Shown: positions 23,739 through 36,797 of the stretch, in pieces
Layout of the letters: every line of letters starts with the position of its first letter
How positions within the stretch are numbered: position 1 is the first letter of the stretch
Origin: Mercurialis annua
Taxonomy: Eukaryota > Streptophyta > Magnoliopsida > Malpighiales > Euphorbiaceae
DNA length: 64,000 bases
Assembly: GCF_937616625.2 (NCBI RefSeq)
Contig: NC_065571.1
Location: 24,440,201 to 24,504,200, forward strand
Reading direction: 5' to 3'
The notes under the pieces: model-generated
What the model saw: the letters and a program-made list of their open reading frames with translations, nothing else
Databases searched by the model: none
Told to the model about the DNA's origin: nothing
Translations under genes and position numbers: made by a program

Positions 23739-26567
23739 CTAGGGGAAACGTTTGGATATGTTTCGTAACCTTTGTAAACGTTTGTCTTAAATCGCTAAAA
23801 AGGTGAAACGTTTGGCTTTGTTCCGTAATGTTTGAAAACGTTTGGCTTAAATCGCTAAAAATGTGAAATGTTTGGATTTGTTTCGTAACATTTGAAATGT
23901 TTGGTTTTGTTTCGTAAGGTTTATTAACCATTGGCTTATATCGCTAAAATGGTGAAACGTTTGAATTTGTTTCGTAACATTTGTAAACTTTTGGCTTAAA
24001 TCGCTAAAAAGGTGTAACGTTTGCATTTGTTTCGTAACGTTTGTAAATGTTTGGCTCAAATCGATAAAAAGGTAAAACGTTTGGATTTGTTTCATAACGT
24101 TTCTAATCGATTGGCTTTGTTTCGTAACGTCTGTAAACGTTTGGGTTAAATATCTAAAAATGGGAAACGTTTGGATTTGTTTCGTAACATTTGTAAACGT
24201 TTGGCTTAAATTGCTAAAAAGGTGAAACGTTTGGATTTGTTTCGTAACGTTTTTAAATGTTTGGCTCAAATCGCTAAAAAGTTGAAACATTTGGATCTGT
24301 TTCATAATGTTTCTAAACGATTGGCTTTGTTTCGTAAACGTTTGGTTTAAATATCTAAAAATGTTAAACGTTTGGTTTTGTTTCGTAACGTTTGTAAACG
24401 TTTGGCTTAAATTGCTAAAAAAGTAAAACGTTTGGTTTTGTTTCGTAACATTTGTAAACGTTTGAATTAAATGGCCAAAAATGTGAAACGTTTGGATTTG
24501 TTTTTTAACGTTTTAAACGTTTGGTTTTGTTTTGTAATGTTTATAACCGTTTGCTTTTGTTTCGTAACGTTTATAAACGTTTGGTTTTGTTTCGTAACAT
24601 TTGTAAAACGTTTGGCTTTGTTTTGTAACGTTTGTAAACGTTTGTTTTAAATTGCTAAAAAGGTGACACGCTTTGATTTGTCTCAAAACTTTTGTAAACG
24701 TTTGGCTTAAATTGCAAAAAATATGAAACGTTTGGATTTGTTTCGTAACGTTTTAAATATTTGGTTTAAATTGCTAAAGAGGTGAAAAACATAATTTTGT
24801 TTTGTAACGTTTGTTAACGTTTGGCTTAAATCGCTAAAAAGGTGAAACGTTTGGATTTGTTTCGTAACGTTTGTAAATGTTTGATATAAATCGCTAAAAA
24901 GGTCAAACGTTTGGATTTGTTTCTTAACGTTTGTAAACGTTTGGCTTAAATTGCTAAAAAGGTGAAACACTTGGATTTGTTTCGTAACGTTTGAAACGTT
25001 TGGCTTAAATCTCTAAAAAGGTGAAACACTTGGATTTGTTTCGTAACGTTTGTAAACGTTTGGCTTAAATTGCTAAAAGTGTGAAACTCTTGGTTTTATT
25101 TCTTAACGTTTGTAAACGTTTGGTTTATATTGCTAAAAAGGTTAAACGCTTATATTTGTTTCGTAACGTTTCAAAACGTTGGGCATTAATTGCTAAAAAG
25201 GAGAAACACTTGGATTTGTTTCGCAACGTTTGTAAACGTTTGGCTTAAATTGCTAAAAAGGTAAAACGCTTGGTATTGTTTCGTAATTTTTGTAAACGTT
25301 TGGCTTAAATCGCTAAAAATGTGAAACGTTTGGATTTGTTTCGTAACGTTTTAAACGTTTGGTTTGGTTTCGTACCGTTTGTAAACGTTTGGCTTTTATC
25401 GCTAAAAAGGGGAAACATTCGGATTTGTTTCTTAACATTTCTAAACGTTTGGCTTAAATTTCTAAAAAGGTGAAATGTTTGGCTTAAATTGCTAAAAATG
25501 TGAAACATTTGGATTTGTTTCATAATGTTTAAAACGTTTGGTTTTGTTTCGTAATGTTTGTAAACGTTTGGATTAAAATTCAAAAAATGTGAAACGTTTG
25601 GATTTGTTTAGTAACGTTTTAAACGTTTGGTTTTGTTTTTCAACATTTATAAACATTTGGTTTTGTTTTGTAACGTTTATAAACGTTTGGCTTTGTTTCG
25701 TAACGTTTGTAAACTTTTGATTTAAATAGCTAAAAAGGTGAAACGTTTTGTTTTGTTTCGTAACGTTTGTAAAACTTTCGGCTTTGTTTCGTAACGTTTG
25801 TAAACGTTTGGCTTAAATTGCTAAAAAGGTTAAACGCTTGGATTTGTTTCGTAATGTTTGTAAACGTTTGGCTTAAATCGCTAAAAATGTGAAATGTTTA
25901 GATTTGTTTTTAAACTTTTGTGAACGTTTGGTTGAAGTCGATAAAAAGGGGAAACTTTTGGATTTCTTTCGTAACGTTTTAAACGTTTGGTTTTAATTGC
26001 TAAAAAGGTAAAACATTCTGTTTTGTTTCGTACGTTTGTAAACGTTTCCTTTAATCGCTAAAAAGGTAAAACTTTTGGTTTTGTTTCATAAATTTTGTAA
26101 ACGTTTAACTTAAATCGCTAAAAAGGTGAAAAGCTTGGATTTGTTTCATAACGTTTGTAAATGTTTGACTTACATTGCTAAAAAGGTGAAACGCTTGGAT
26201 TTGTTTCGTAACGTTTGTAAACATTTGGCTTAAATCACTAAAAAGGTGAAACGCTTGGATTTGTTTTGTAACGTTTGTAAACGTTTCGCTTAAATTGCTA
26301 AAAAGGTGAAACGCTTGGATTTGTTTCGTAACGTTTGTAAACGTTTGGATTAAATTGCTAAAAAATTTAAACGTATGTCTTAAATTGCAAAAAAGGGGAA
26401 ACGTTCAGATTTTTTCGTAAAGTTTGTAAATGTTTTCCTTAAATTGCTAAAAAGGTGAAACAGTTGGATTTGTTCCATAACGTTTGTAAACGTTTGACTT
26501 AAATTGCTAAAAAGGTGAAACGCTTGGATTTGTTTCGTAACGTTTGTACACGTTTGGTTTAAATCCC
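23739..26567. repeat. Satellite higher-order segment Z2 (2,829 bp)
   Basis: First of two adjacent Z segments in this super-repeat. GAAGTCGATA lies near 25934. Matching shadow frames at 24707-24970 and 27544-27807 (87 codons each) tie it to Z3. Confidence 0.75.
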
Positions 26568-29431
26568 TAGGGGAAACGTTTGGATATGTTTTGTAACCTT
26601 TGTAAACGTTTGGCTTAAATCGCTAAAAAGGTGAAACGTTTGGCTTTGTTCCGTAAAGTTTGAAAACGTTTGGCTTAAATCGCTAAAAATGTGAAATGTT
26701 TGGATTTGTTTCGTAACATTTGAAATGTTTGGTTTTGTTTCGTAAGGTTTATAAATCATTGGCTTATATCGCTAAAAAGGTGAAACGTTTGGATTTATTT
26801 CGTAACATTTGTAAACGTTTGGCTTAAATCGCTAAAAAGGTGTAATGTTTGCATTTGTTTCGTAACGTTTGTAAATGTTTGGCTCAAATCGATAAAAAGG
26901 TGAAACATTTGGATTTGTTTCATAACGTTTCTAAACGATTGGCTTTGTTTCGTAACGTCTGTCAACGTTTGGGTTAAATATCTAAAAATGTGAAACGTTT
27001 GGATTTGTTTCGTAACATTTGTAAACGTTTGGCTTAAATTGCTAAAAAGGTGAAACGTTTGGATTTGTTTCGTAACGTTTTTAAATGTTTGGCTCAAATC
27101 GCTAAAAAGGTGAAACATTTGGATCTGTTTCATAATGTTTCGAAACGATTGGCTTTGTTTCGTAACGTTTGTAAACGTTTGGGTTAAATATCTAAAAATG
27201 TTAAACGTTTGGTTTTGTTTCGTAACGTTTGTAAACGTTTGGCTTAAATTGCTAAAAAAGTAAAACGTTTGGTTTTGTTTCGTAACATTTGTAAACGTTT
27301 GAATTAAATGGCCAAAAATGTGAAACGTTTGGATTTGTTTTTTAACGTTTTAAACGTTTGGTTTTGTTTTGTAAGGTTTATAACCGTTTGCTTTTGTTTC
27401 GTAACGTTTATAAACGTTTGGTTTTGTTTCGTAACATTTGTAAAACGTTTGGCTTTGTTTTGTAACGTTTGTAAACGTTTGTTTTAAATTGCTAAAAAGG
27501 TGACACGCTTTGATTTGTCTCAAAACTTTTGTAAACGTTTGGCTTAAATTGCAAAAAATGTGAAACGTTTGGATTTGTTTCGTAACGTTTTAAATATTTG
27601 GTTTAAATTGCTAAAGAGGTGAAAAACATAATTTTGTTTTGTAACGTTTGTTAACGGTTGGCTTAAATCGCTAAAAAGGTGAAACGTTTGGATTTGTTTC
27701 GTAACGTTTGTAAATGTTTGATTTAATTCTCTAAAAAGGTCAAACGTTTGGATTTGTTTCTTAACGTTTGTAAACGTTTGGCTTAAATTGCTAAAAAGGT
27801 GAAACACTTGGATTTGTTTCGTAACGTTTGAAACGTTTGGCTTAAATCGCTAAAAAGGTGAAACGCTTGGATTTGTTTAGTAACGTTTGTAAACATTTGG
27901 CTTAAATTTCTAAAAAGGTGAAACGCTTGGATTTGTTTCGTAACGCTTGTAAACGTTTGTAAACGTTTGGTTTATATTGCTAAAAAGGTTAAACGCTTAT
28001 ATTTGTTTCGCAACGTTTCAAAACGTTGGGCATTAATTGCTAAAAAGGAGAAACACTTGGATTTGTTTCGCAACGTTTGTAAACGTTTGGCTTAAATTGC
28101 TAAAATGGTAAAACGCTTGGTATTGTTTCGTAATTTTTGTAAACGTTTGGCTTAAATCTCTAAAAATGTGAAACGTTTGGATTTGTTTCGTAACGTTTTA
28201 AACGTTTGGTTTTGTTTCGTACCGTTTGTAAACGTTTGGCTTTTATCGCTAAAAAGGGGAAACATTCGGATTTGTTTCTTAACATTTCTAAACGTTTGGC
28301 TTAAATTGCTAAAAAGGTGAAATGTTTGGCTTTGTGAACGTTTGGCTTAAATTGCTAAAAATGTGAAACATTTGGATTTGTTTCATAATGTTTAAAACGT
28401 TTGGTTTTGTTTCGTAATGTTTGTAAACGTTTGGATTAAAATTCAAAAAATGTGAAACGTTTGGATTTGTTTAGTAACGTTTTAAACGTTTGGTTTTGTT
28501 TTGCAACATTTATAAACATTTGGTTTTGTTTTGTAACGTTTATAAACGTTTGGCTTTGTTTCGTAACGTTCGTAAACTTTTGATTTAAATCGCTAAAAAG
28601 GTGAAACGTTTTCTTTTGTTTCGTAACGTTTGTAAAACTTTCGGCTTTGTTTCGTAACGTTTGTAAACGTTTGGCTTAAATTGCTAAAAAGGTGAAACGC
28701 TTGGATTTGTTTCGTAATGTTTGTAAACGTTTGGCTTAAATCGCTAAAAATGTGAAATGTTTAGATTTGTTTTTTAACTTTTGTGAACGTTTGGTTTAAG
28801 TCGATAAAAAGGGGAAACTTTTGGATTTCTTTCGTAACGTTTTAAACTTTTGGTTTTAATTGCTAAAAAGGTAAAACATTCTGTTTTGTTTCGTAACGTT
28901 TGTAAACGTTTCCTTTAATCGCTAAAAAGGTAAAACGTTTGGTTTTGTTTCATAAATTTTGTAAACGTTTAACTTAAATCGCTAAAAAGGTGAAAAGCTT
29001 GGATTTGTTTCGTAACGTTTGTAAATGTTTGGCTTAAATTGCTAAAAAGGTGAAAAGCTTGGATTTGTTTCGTAACGTTTGTAAACATTTGGCTTAAATC
29101 ACTAAAAAGGTGAAACGCTTGGATTTGTTTTATAACGTTTGTAAACGTTTGGCTTAAATTGCTAAAAAAGTGAAACGCTTGGATTTGTTTCGTAACGTTT
29201 GTAAACGTTTGGATTAAATTGCTAAAAAGGTTAAACGTTTGTCTTAAATCGCAAAAAAGGGGAAACGTTTAGATTTGTTTCGTAAAGTTTGTAAACGTTT
29301 TACTTAAATTGCTAAAAAGGTGAAACAGTTGGATTTGTTTCATAACGTTTGTAAACGTTTGACTTAAATTGCTAAAAAGGTGAAACGCTTGGATTTGTTT
29401 CGTAACATTTGTAAACGTTTGGTTTAAATCC
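26568..29431. repeat. Satellite higher-order segment Z3 (2,864 bp)
   Basis: Second Z copy; GAAGTCGATA near 28797. The boundary variant here reads CCTAGGGG rather than GCTAGGGG, as it also does at P1 (15845) and P2 (29431). Confidence 0.75.
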
Positions 29432-30980
29432 CTAGGGGAAACGTTTGGATATGTTTTGTAACCTTTGTAAACGTTTGGCTTAAATTGCTAAAAAGGTGAA
29501 ACGTTTGGCTTTGTTCTGTAAAGTTTGAAAACGTTTGGCTTAAATCGCTAAAAATGTGAAATGTTTGGATTTGTTTCGTAACATTTTAAATGTTTGGTTT
29601 TGTTTCGTAACGTTTATAAATGTTTGGCTTATATCGCTAAAAAGGTAAAACGTTTGGATTTGTTTCGTAACATTTGTAAATGTTTTGCTTGAATAGCTAA
29701 AAAGGTGAAACGTTTGGATTTGTTTCGTAAAGTTTGTAAATGTTTTGCTCAAATTGCTAAAAAGGTTAAGTGTTTGGATTTGTTTCATAACGTTTCTAAA
29801 CGATTGGCTTTGTTTCGTAACATCTCTAAACGTTTGGCTGAAATTGCTAAAAAGGTGAAATGTTTGGCTTTGTTTGTAACGTTTGTCAACGTTTGGCTTA
29901 AATTGCTAAAAATGTGAAACCTTTGGATTTGTTTCATAACGTTTTAAACGTTTGGTTTTGTTTCACAATGTTTGTAAACATTTGGATTAAAATTCAAAAA
30001 ATGTGAAACGTTTGGATTTGTTTAGTAACGTTTTAAACGTTTGGTTTTATTTTGTAACGTTTATAAACATTTGGTTATGTTTTGTAACGTTTATAAACTT
30101 TTGGCTTTGTTTCGTAACGTTTCTAAACGTTTGATTTAAATCGCTAAAAAGGTGAAACGCTTGGTTTTGTTTCGTAACGTTTGTAAAACTTTCGTCTTTA
30201 TTTCATAACGTTTGTAAATGTTTGGCTTAAATTACTAAAAAGGTGAAACGATTGGATTTGTTTCGTAAGGTTTGTAAACGTTTGGCTTAAATTGCTAAAA
30301 ATGTGAAATGTTTAGATTTGTTTTGTAACGTTTGTAAACGTTTAGCTGAAGTCGATAAAAAGGGGAACTGTTTGGATTTGTTTTGTAACGTTTTAAACAT
30401 TTTGTTTTAATTGCTAAAAAGGTAAAACATTTTGTTTTGTTTCGTAACGTTTGTAGACGTTTCCTTTTATCGCTAAAAAGGTAAAACGTTTGGTTTTGTT
30501 TCATAAATTTTATAAACGTTTAACTTAAATCGCTAAAAAGGTGAAAAGCTTGGATTTGTTTCGTAACGTTCGTAAACGTTTGGCTTAAATTGCTAAAAAG
30601 GTGAAACGCTTGGATTTGTTTTGTAACATTTGTAAACATTTGGCTTAAATCACTAAAAAGGTGAAACGCTTGGATTTGTTTCGTAACGTTTGTAAACGTT
30701 TGGCTTAAATTGCTAAAAAGATGAAATGCTTGGATTTGTTTCGTAACGTTTGTAAACGTTTTGATTAAATTTCTAAAAAGGTTAAACGTTTGTCTTAAAT
30801 CACAAAAAGGGGAAACGTTTGGATTTATTTCGTAACAGTTTTAACCGTTTGGCTTAAATCGCTAAAAAGGTGAAACAATTGGATTTGTTTCGTAATGTTT
30901 GTAAACGTTTGGCTTAAATTGCTAAAAAGGTGAAATGCTTGGATTTGTTTCGTAACGTTTGTAAACGTTTGGTTTAAATC
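29432..30980. repeat. Satellite higher-order segment P2 (1,549 bp)
   Basis: Collinear with P1; GAAGTCGATA near 30349 is 13,589 bp from its P1 counterpart. Confidence 0.75.
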
Positions 30981-32461
30981 GCTAGGGGAAACGTTTGGAT
31001 ATGTTTCGTAACCTTTGTAAACGTTTGGCTTAAATTGCTAAAAAGGGAAAACGTTTGGCTTTGTTCCGTAACGTTTGGCTTAAATCGCTAAAAGTGTTAA
31101 ATGTTTGGATTTGTTTCGTAACATTTTAAAGGTTTGGTTTTGTTTCGTAACGTTTATAAATGTTTGGCTTATATCGCTAAAAAGGTCAAACGTTTGGATT
31201 TGTTACGTAATATTTGTAAACGTTTGGCTTAAATCGCTAAAAAGGTGAAACGTTTGGATTTGTTTCATAACGTTTGTAAATGTTTGGCTCAAATCGCTAA
31301 AAAGGTGAAATGTTTGGATTTGTTTCATAACGTTTCTAAACGATTGGCTTTGTTCGTACCGTTTGTGAACGTTTGGCTTAAATTGCTAAAAATGTGAAAC
31401 ATTTGGATTTGTTTCATAACTATTTAAATGTTTGGTTTTGTTTCGTAATGTTTGTAAACGTTTGGATTAAAATTCTGAAAATGTGAAACGTTTGTATTTG
31501 TTTAGTAATGTTTTAAACGTTTGGTTTTGTTTTGTAACGTTTATAAACATTTGGTTATGTTTTGTAACGTTTATAAACTTTTAGCTTTGTTTCGTAACTT
31601 TTGTAAACGTTTGATTTAAATAGCTAAAAAGGTGAAACGCTTGGTTTTGTTTCGTAACGTTTGTAAAACTTTCGGCTTTGTTTCGTAACGTTTGTAAACG
31701 TTTGGCTTAAATTACTAAAAAGGTGAAACGCTTGAATTTGTTTCGTAATGTTTGTAAACGTTTGGCTTAAATTGCTAAAAATGTGAAATGTTTAGATTTC
31801 TTTTGTAACGTTTGTAAACGTTTGGCTGAAGTCGATAAAAAGGGGAACCGTTTGGATTTGTTTCGTAACGTTTTAAACATTTTGTTTTAATTGCTAAAAA
31901 GGTAAAACGTTTTATTTTGTTTCGTAACGTTTGTAAACGTTTCCTTTTATCGCTAAAAAGGTAAAACGTTTGGTTTTGTTTCATAAATTTTATAAACGTT
32001 TAACTTAAATCGCTAAAAAGGTGAAAAGCTTGGATTTGTTTCGTAACGTTCGTAAACGTTTGGCTTAAATTGCTAAAAAGGTGAAACGCCTGGATTTGTT
32101 TTGCAACGTTTGTAAACATTTGGCTTAAATCACTAAAAAGGTGAAACGCTTGGATTTGTTTCGTAACGTTTGTAAACGTTTGGCTTAAATTGTTAAAAAG
32201 ATGAAATGCTTGGATTTGTTTCGTAACGTTTGTAAACGTTTTGATTAAATTGCTAAAAAGGTTAAACGTTTCTCTTAAATCGCAAAAAAGGGGAAACGTT
32301 TGGATTTGTTTCGTAACGTTTGTAAACGTTTGGCTTAAATCGCTAAAAAGGTGAAACAATTGGATTTGTTTCGTAACATTTGTAAACATTTGGCTTAAAT
32401 TGCTAAAAAGGTGAAACGCTTAGATTTGTTTCATAACGTTTGTAAACGTTTGGCTTAAATC
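30981..32461. repeat. Satellite higher-order segment Q2 (1,481 bp)
   Basis: Uninterrupted counterpart of Q1. The site matching the solo LTR insertion (around 32450) is intact and has a single copy of the two-monomer stretch duplicated in Q1. Confidence 0.75.
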
Positions 32462-34300
32462 GCTAGGGGAAACGTTTGGATATGTTTCGTAACCTTTGTA
32501 AACGTTTGGCTTAAATTGCTAAAAAGGGGAAACGTTTGGCTTTGTTCCGTAACGTTTGGCTTAAATCCCTAAAAATGTGAAATGTTTGGATTTGTTTCGT
32601 AACATTTTAAATGTTTGGTTTTGTTTCGTAACGTTTGTAAACGTTTGGATTAAACCGCTAAAAAGGAGAAACGTTTGGATTTGTTTTGTAACATTTGTAA
32701 ATGTTTGTCTTAAATCGCTAAAAAGGTGAAACGTTTGTTTTTGTTTCGTAACGTTTGTAAATGTTTGGCTCAAATCGCTAAGAAGGTGAAACATTTGGAT
32801 TCTTATCATAACGTTTTAAATGATTGGCTTTGTTTCGTAACGTCTGTAAACGTTTGGCTTAAATATGTAAAAATGTGAAATGTTTGGATTTGTTTCGTAA
32901 CATTTGTAAACGTTTGGCTTAAATCGCTAAAAAGGTGAAACATTTGGATTTGTTTCATAACGTTTGTAAATGTTTGGCTCAAATCGCAAAAAAGGTGAAA
33001 CGTTTGGATTTGTTTCATAATGTTTCTAAACGATTGGCTTTGTTTCATAACGTTTGTAAATGTTTGGGTTAAATATCTAAAAATGTTAAACGTTTGGTTT
33101 TGTTTCGTATCGTTTGTAAACGTTTGGCTTAATTCGCTAAAAAGGTAAAACGTTTGGTTTTGTTTCGTAACATTTGTAAACGTTTGGCTTAAATGGCTAA
33201 AAATGTGAAAAGTTTCGATTTGTTTCTTAACGTTTTAAACGTTTGGTTTTGTTTTGTAACGTTTATAACCGTTTGCTTTTGTTTCGTAACGTTTATAAAC
33301 GTTTGGTTTTGTTTCGTAACGTTTGTAAAACGTTTGGCTTTGTTTTGTAACGTTTGTAAACGTTTGGTTTAAATATCTAAAAAAGGTGATACGCTTTGAT
33401 TTGTCTCAAAACTTTTGTAAACGTTTGGATTTGTTTCGTAACGCTTTAAACATTTGGTTTAAATTGCTAAAGAAGTGAAACGGGTGATTTTGTTTTGTAA
33501 CGTTTGGCTTAAATCGCTAAAAAGGTGAAACGTTTGGATTTTTTTCGTAAAGTTTGTAAATCTTTGATTTAAATCGCTAAAAAGGTCAAATGTTTGGATT
33601 TGTTTCGTAACGTTTGTAAACGTTTGGCTTAAATTGCTAAAAAGGTGAAACACTTGGATTTGTTTCGTAACGTTTGAAACGTTTGCCTTAAATCGCTAAA
33701 AAGGTGAAACGCTTGGATTTGTTTCGTAACGTCTGTAAACGTTTGGCTTAAATTGCTAAAAAGGTGAAACGCTTGGATTTGTTTCGTAACGTTTTTAAAC
33801 GTTTGGCTTAAATCGCTAAAAAGGTGACACGTTTGGATTTGTTTTTTAACGTTTGTAAACGTTTGTCTTAAATCGCTAAAAAGGTGAAACGTTTGTTTTT
33901 GTTTCGCAACATTTGTAAATGTTTGGCTTAAATCGCTAAAAATGTGAAACGTTTGGATCCTTTTCGTAACGTTTTAAACGTTTGGTTTTGTTTGGTAACT
34001 TTCGTAAACGTTTGGCTTAAATCGCTAAAAAGGTGAAACATTTGGCTTTGTTTCGTAACGTTTGTAAACATTTGGCTTAAATCGCTAAAAATGTGAAACA
34101 ATTGGATTTGTTTCGTAACGTTTTAAACGTTTTGTTTTATTTCAAAAACGTTTGTAAACGTTTGGCTTAAATCGTTAAAAAAGTGAAACGTTTGGTTTTG
34201 TTCCGTAACATTTTAAACATTTGGTTTTGTTTCGTAACGTTTATAAACGTTTGGCTTAAATCGCTAAAAAGGTGAAACGTTTGGATTTGTTTCGTAACGT
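32462..34300. repeat. Satellite higher-order segment Y3
   Basis: Third Y copy. After about 34.3 kb the array no longer follows with a Z segment but changes to a different family, so this is the edge of the Y/Z/P/Q domain. The end is approximate. Confidence 0.65.
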
Positions 34301-36797
34301 TTGTAAAGTTTGGCTTAAATCGCTAAAAAGGGGAAACGTTTGGATTTGTTTCGTAACCTTTATAAACGTTTGGCTTAAATCGCTAAAAAGGTGTAACGTT
34401 TGGCTTTGTTTCGTAACGTTTGTAAACGTTTGGCTTAAATAGCTAATAATGTGAAATGTTTGGATTTGTTTTGTAACGTTTTAAACGTTTGGTTTTGTTT
34501 CGTAACATTTGTAAATGTTTGGCTTAAATCGCTAAAAAGGTAAAACGTTTGGTTTTGTCTCGTAAAGTTTTTAAAACGTTTGGCTTTGTTTCGTAACGTT
34601 TGTAAATGTTTTGCTTAAACTGCTAAAAAGGTGAAACGCTTGGATTTGTTTCATAACGTTTGTAAACATTTGGCTTAATTCACTAAAAATGTGAAACGTT
34701 TGGATTTGTTTCGTAACGTCTGTAAACGTTTGGCTTAAATCGCTAAAAAGGGGAAACGTTTGTGTTTGTTTTGTAACATTTGTAAACGTTTGGCTTAAAT
34801 CGCTAAAAATGTGAAACATTTGGATTTGTTTCGTAAAATTATAAACGTTTGGTTTTGTTTTGTAACGTTTATAAGCGTTTGGTTTTGTTTGGTAACATTT
34901 ATAAACGTTTGGCTTTGTTTCGTATCCTTTATAAACGTTTGGATTAAATAGCTAATAATGTGAAACGTTTGGATTTATTTTGTAATGTTTTAAACGTTTG
35001 GTTTTATTTCGTAACATTTGTAAACGTTTGGCTTATATCGCTAAAAAGGTAAAACGTTTGGTTTTGTTTCGTAAAGTTTGTAAAACGTTTGGCTTTGTTT
35101 TGTAACGTTTGTAAACGTTTGGCTTAAATTGCTAGAAAGGTGAAACGCTTGGATTTGTTTTGTAACGTTTGTAAACATTTGGCTTCAATCGCTAAAAATG
35201 TGAAATGTTTGGATTTGTTTCGTTACGTTTGTAAACGTTTGGATTAAATTTGTAAAAAGGTGAAACGTTTGGATTTGTTTTGTAACGTTTGTCTTAACTC
35301 GCAAAAAAGGTGAAACGTTTGTTTTTGTTTCGTAACGTTTGTAAACGTTTGGCTTAAATCGCTAAAAATGTGAAACATTTGGATTCTTTTCGTAACGTTT
35401 TAAACGTTTGGTTTTGTTTCATAGCTTTTGTAAACGTTTGGCTTAAATTGCTAAAAAGGGGAAACGTTTGGCCTTGTTTCGTAATGTTTATAAACGTTTG
35501 GCTTAAATTGCTAAAAATGTGAAATGTTAGGATTTGTTTCGTAACGTTTGTAAACGTTTGTCTTAAATCGCTAAAAAGGTGAAACGTTTGGTTTTGTTTC
35601 GTAACATTTGTAAATGTTGGCTTAAATCGCAAAAAATATGAAACGTTTTGGATTTATTTCGTAACATTTTAAACGTTTGGTTTTGTTTTGTAACGTTTAT
35701 AAACGCTTGGTTTTGTTTTGCAATGTTTATAAATGTTTGGTTTTGCTTTGCAAGGTTTATAAATGTTTGGCTTAAATCGCTAAAAATGTGAAACATTTGG
35801 ATTTGTTTCGTAACATTTTAAATATTTGGTTTTGTTTTGTAACATTTATAAGCGTTTGGTTTTGTTTTATAACGTTTATAAACGTCTGGCTTTGTTTCGT
35901 AACGTTTGTAAACGTTCGGCTTAAATAGCTAATAATGTGAAACGTTTGGATTTGTTTTGTATCGTTTTAAACATTTGGTTTTATTTCGTAACATTTGTAA
36001 ACGTTTGGCTTAAATCGCTAAAAAAGTAAAACGTTTGGTTTTGTTTCGTAAAGTTTGTAAAACGTTTGGCTTTTTTTTCGTAACGTTTGTAAACGTTTTG
36101 CTTAAATTGCTAAATATGTTAAACGTTTAGATTTGTTTCGTAACGTTTGTAAACGTTTGGATTAAACCGCTAAAAAGGAGAAACGTTTGGACTTGTTTCG
36201 TAACATTGGTAATAATTTATCTTAAATCGCTAAAAAGGTGCAACGTTTGTTTTTGTTTCGTAACGTTTGTAAACGTTTGGCTTAAATCGGTAAAAATGTG
36301 AAACATTTGGATTCTTATCGTAACGTTTTAAACGTTTGTTTTTGTTTCGTAACGTTTGTAAACGTTTGGCTTAAATCGCTAAAAACGTGAAATGTTTGGC
36401 CTTGTTTCGTAATGTTTGTAAACGTTTGGCTTAAATCGCTAAAAATGTGAAATGTTTGGATTTGTTTCGTAACGTTTGTAAACGTTTGTCCAAAATCGCT
36501 AAAAAGGGGAAACGTTTGGTTTTGTTTCGTAATATTTATAAACGTTTGGTTTTGTTTTGTAATGTTTAAATACGTTTGGTTTTGTTTCCTAACGTTTGTA
36601 AATGTTTGGCTTAAATCGCTAAAAATGTAAAACATTTGGATTTGTTTCGTAACGTTTTAAACGTTTGGTTTTGTTTTGTAACGTTCATAAGCGTTTGGTT
36701 TTGTTTTGTAACGTTAATAAACATTTGGTTTTCTTTCGTAACGTTTGTAGACATTTGGCTTAAATAACTAATAATGTGAAACGTTTGGATTTGTTTT

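Larger units (their letters stand above)
21755..34300. repeat. Satellite array, block II (Y-Z-Z-P-Q-Y)
   Basis: Same 60-bp satellite as block I, resuming exactly at the solo LTR end. CTAGGGG variants divide it near 21890, 23739, 26568, 29432, 30981 and 32462. The segment order repeats block I with one Z added. The right boundary is approximate: it is where similarity to Y1 and Y2 ends. Confidence 0.92.

Noticed and set aside
29705..29917. Plus-strand frames reading as Lys/Leu/Arg-rich amphipathic repeats (also 2511-2723, 6179-6376, 16118-16330)
   Set aside because: Same satellite in another frame; no signal peptide, no conservation beyond the monomer itself.
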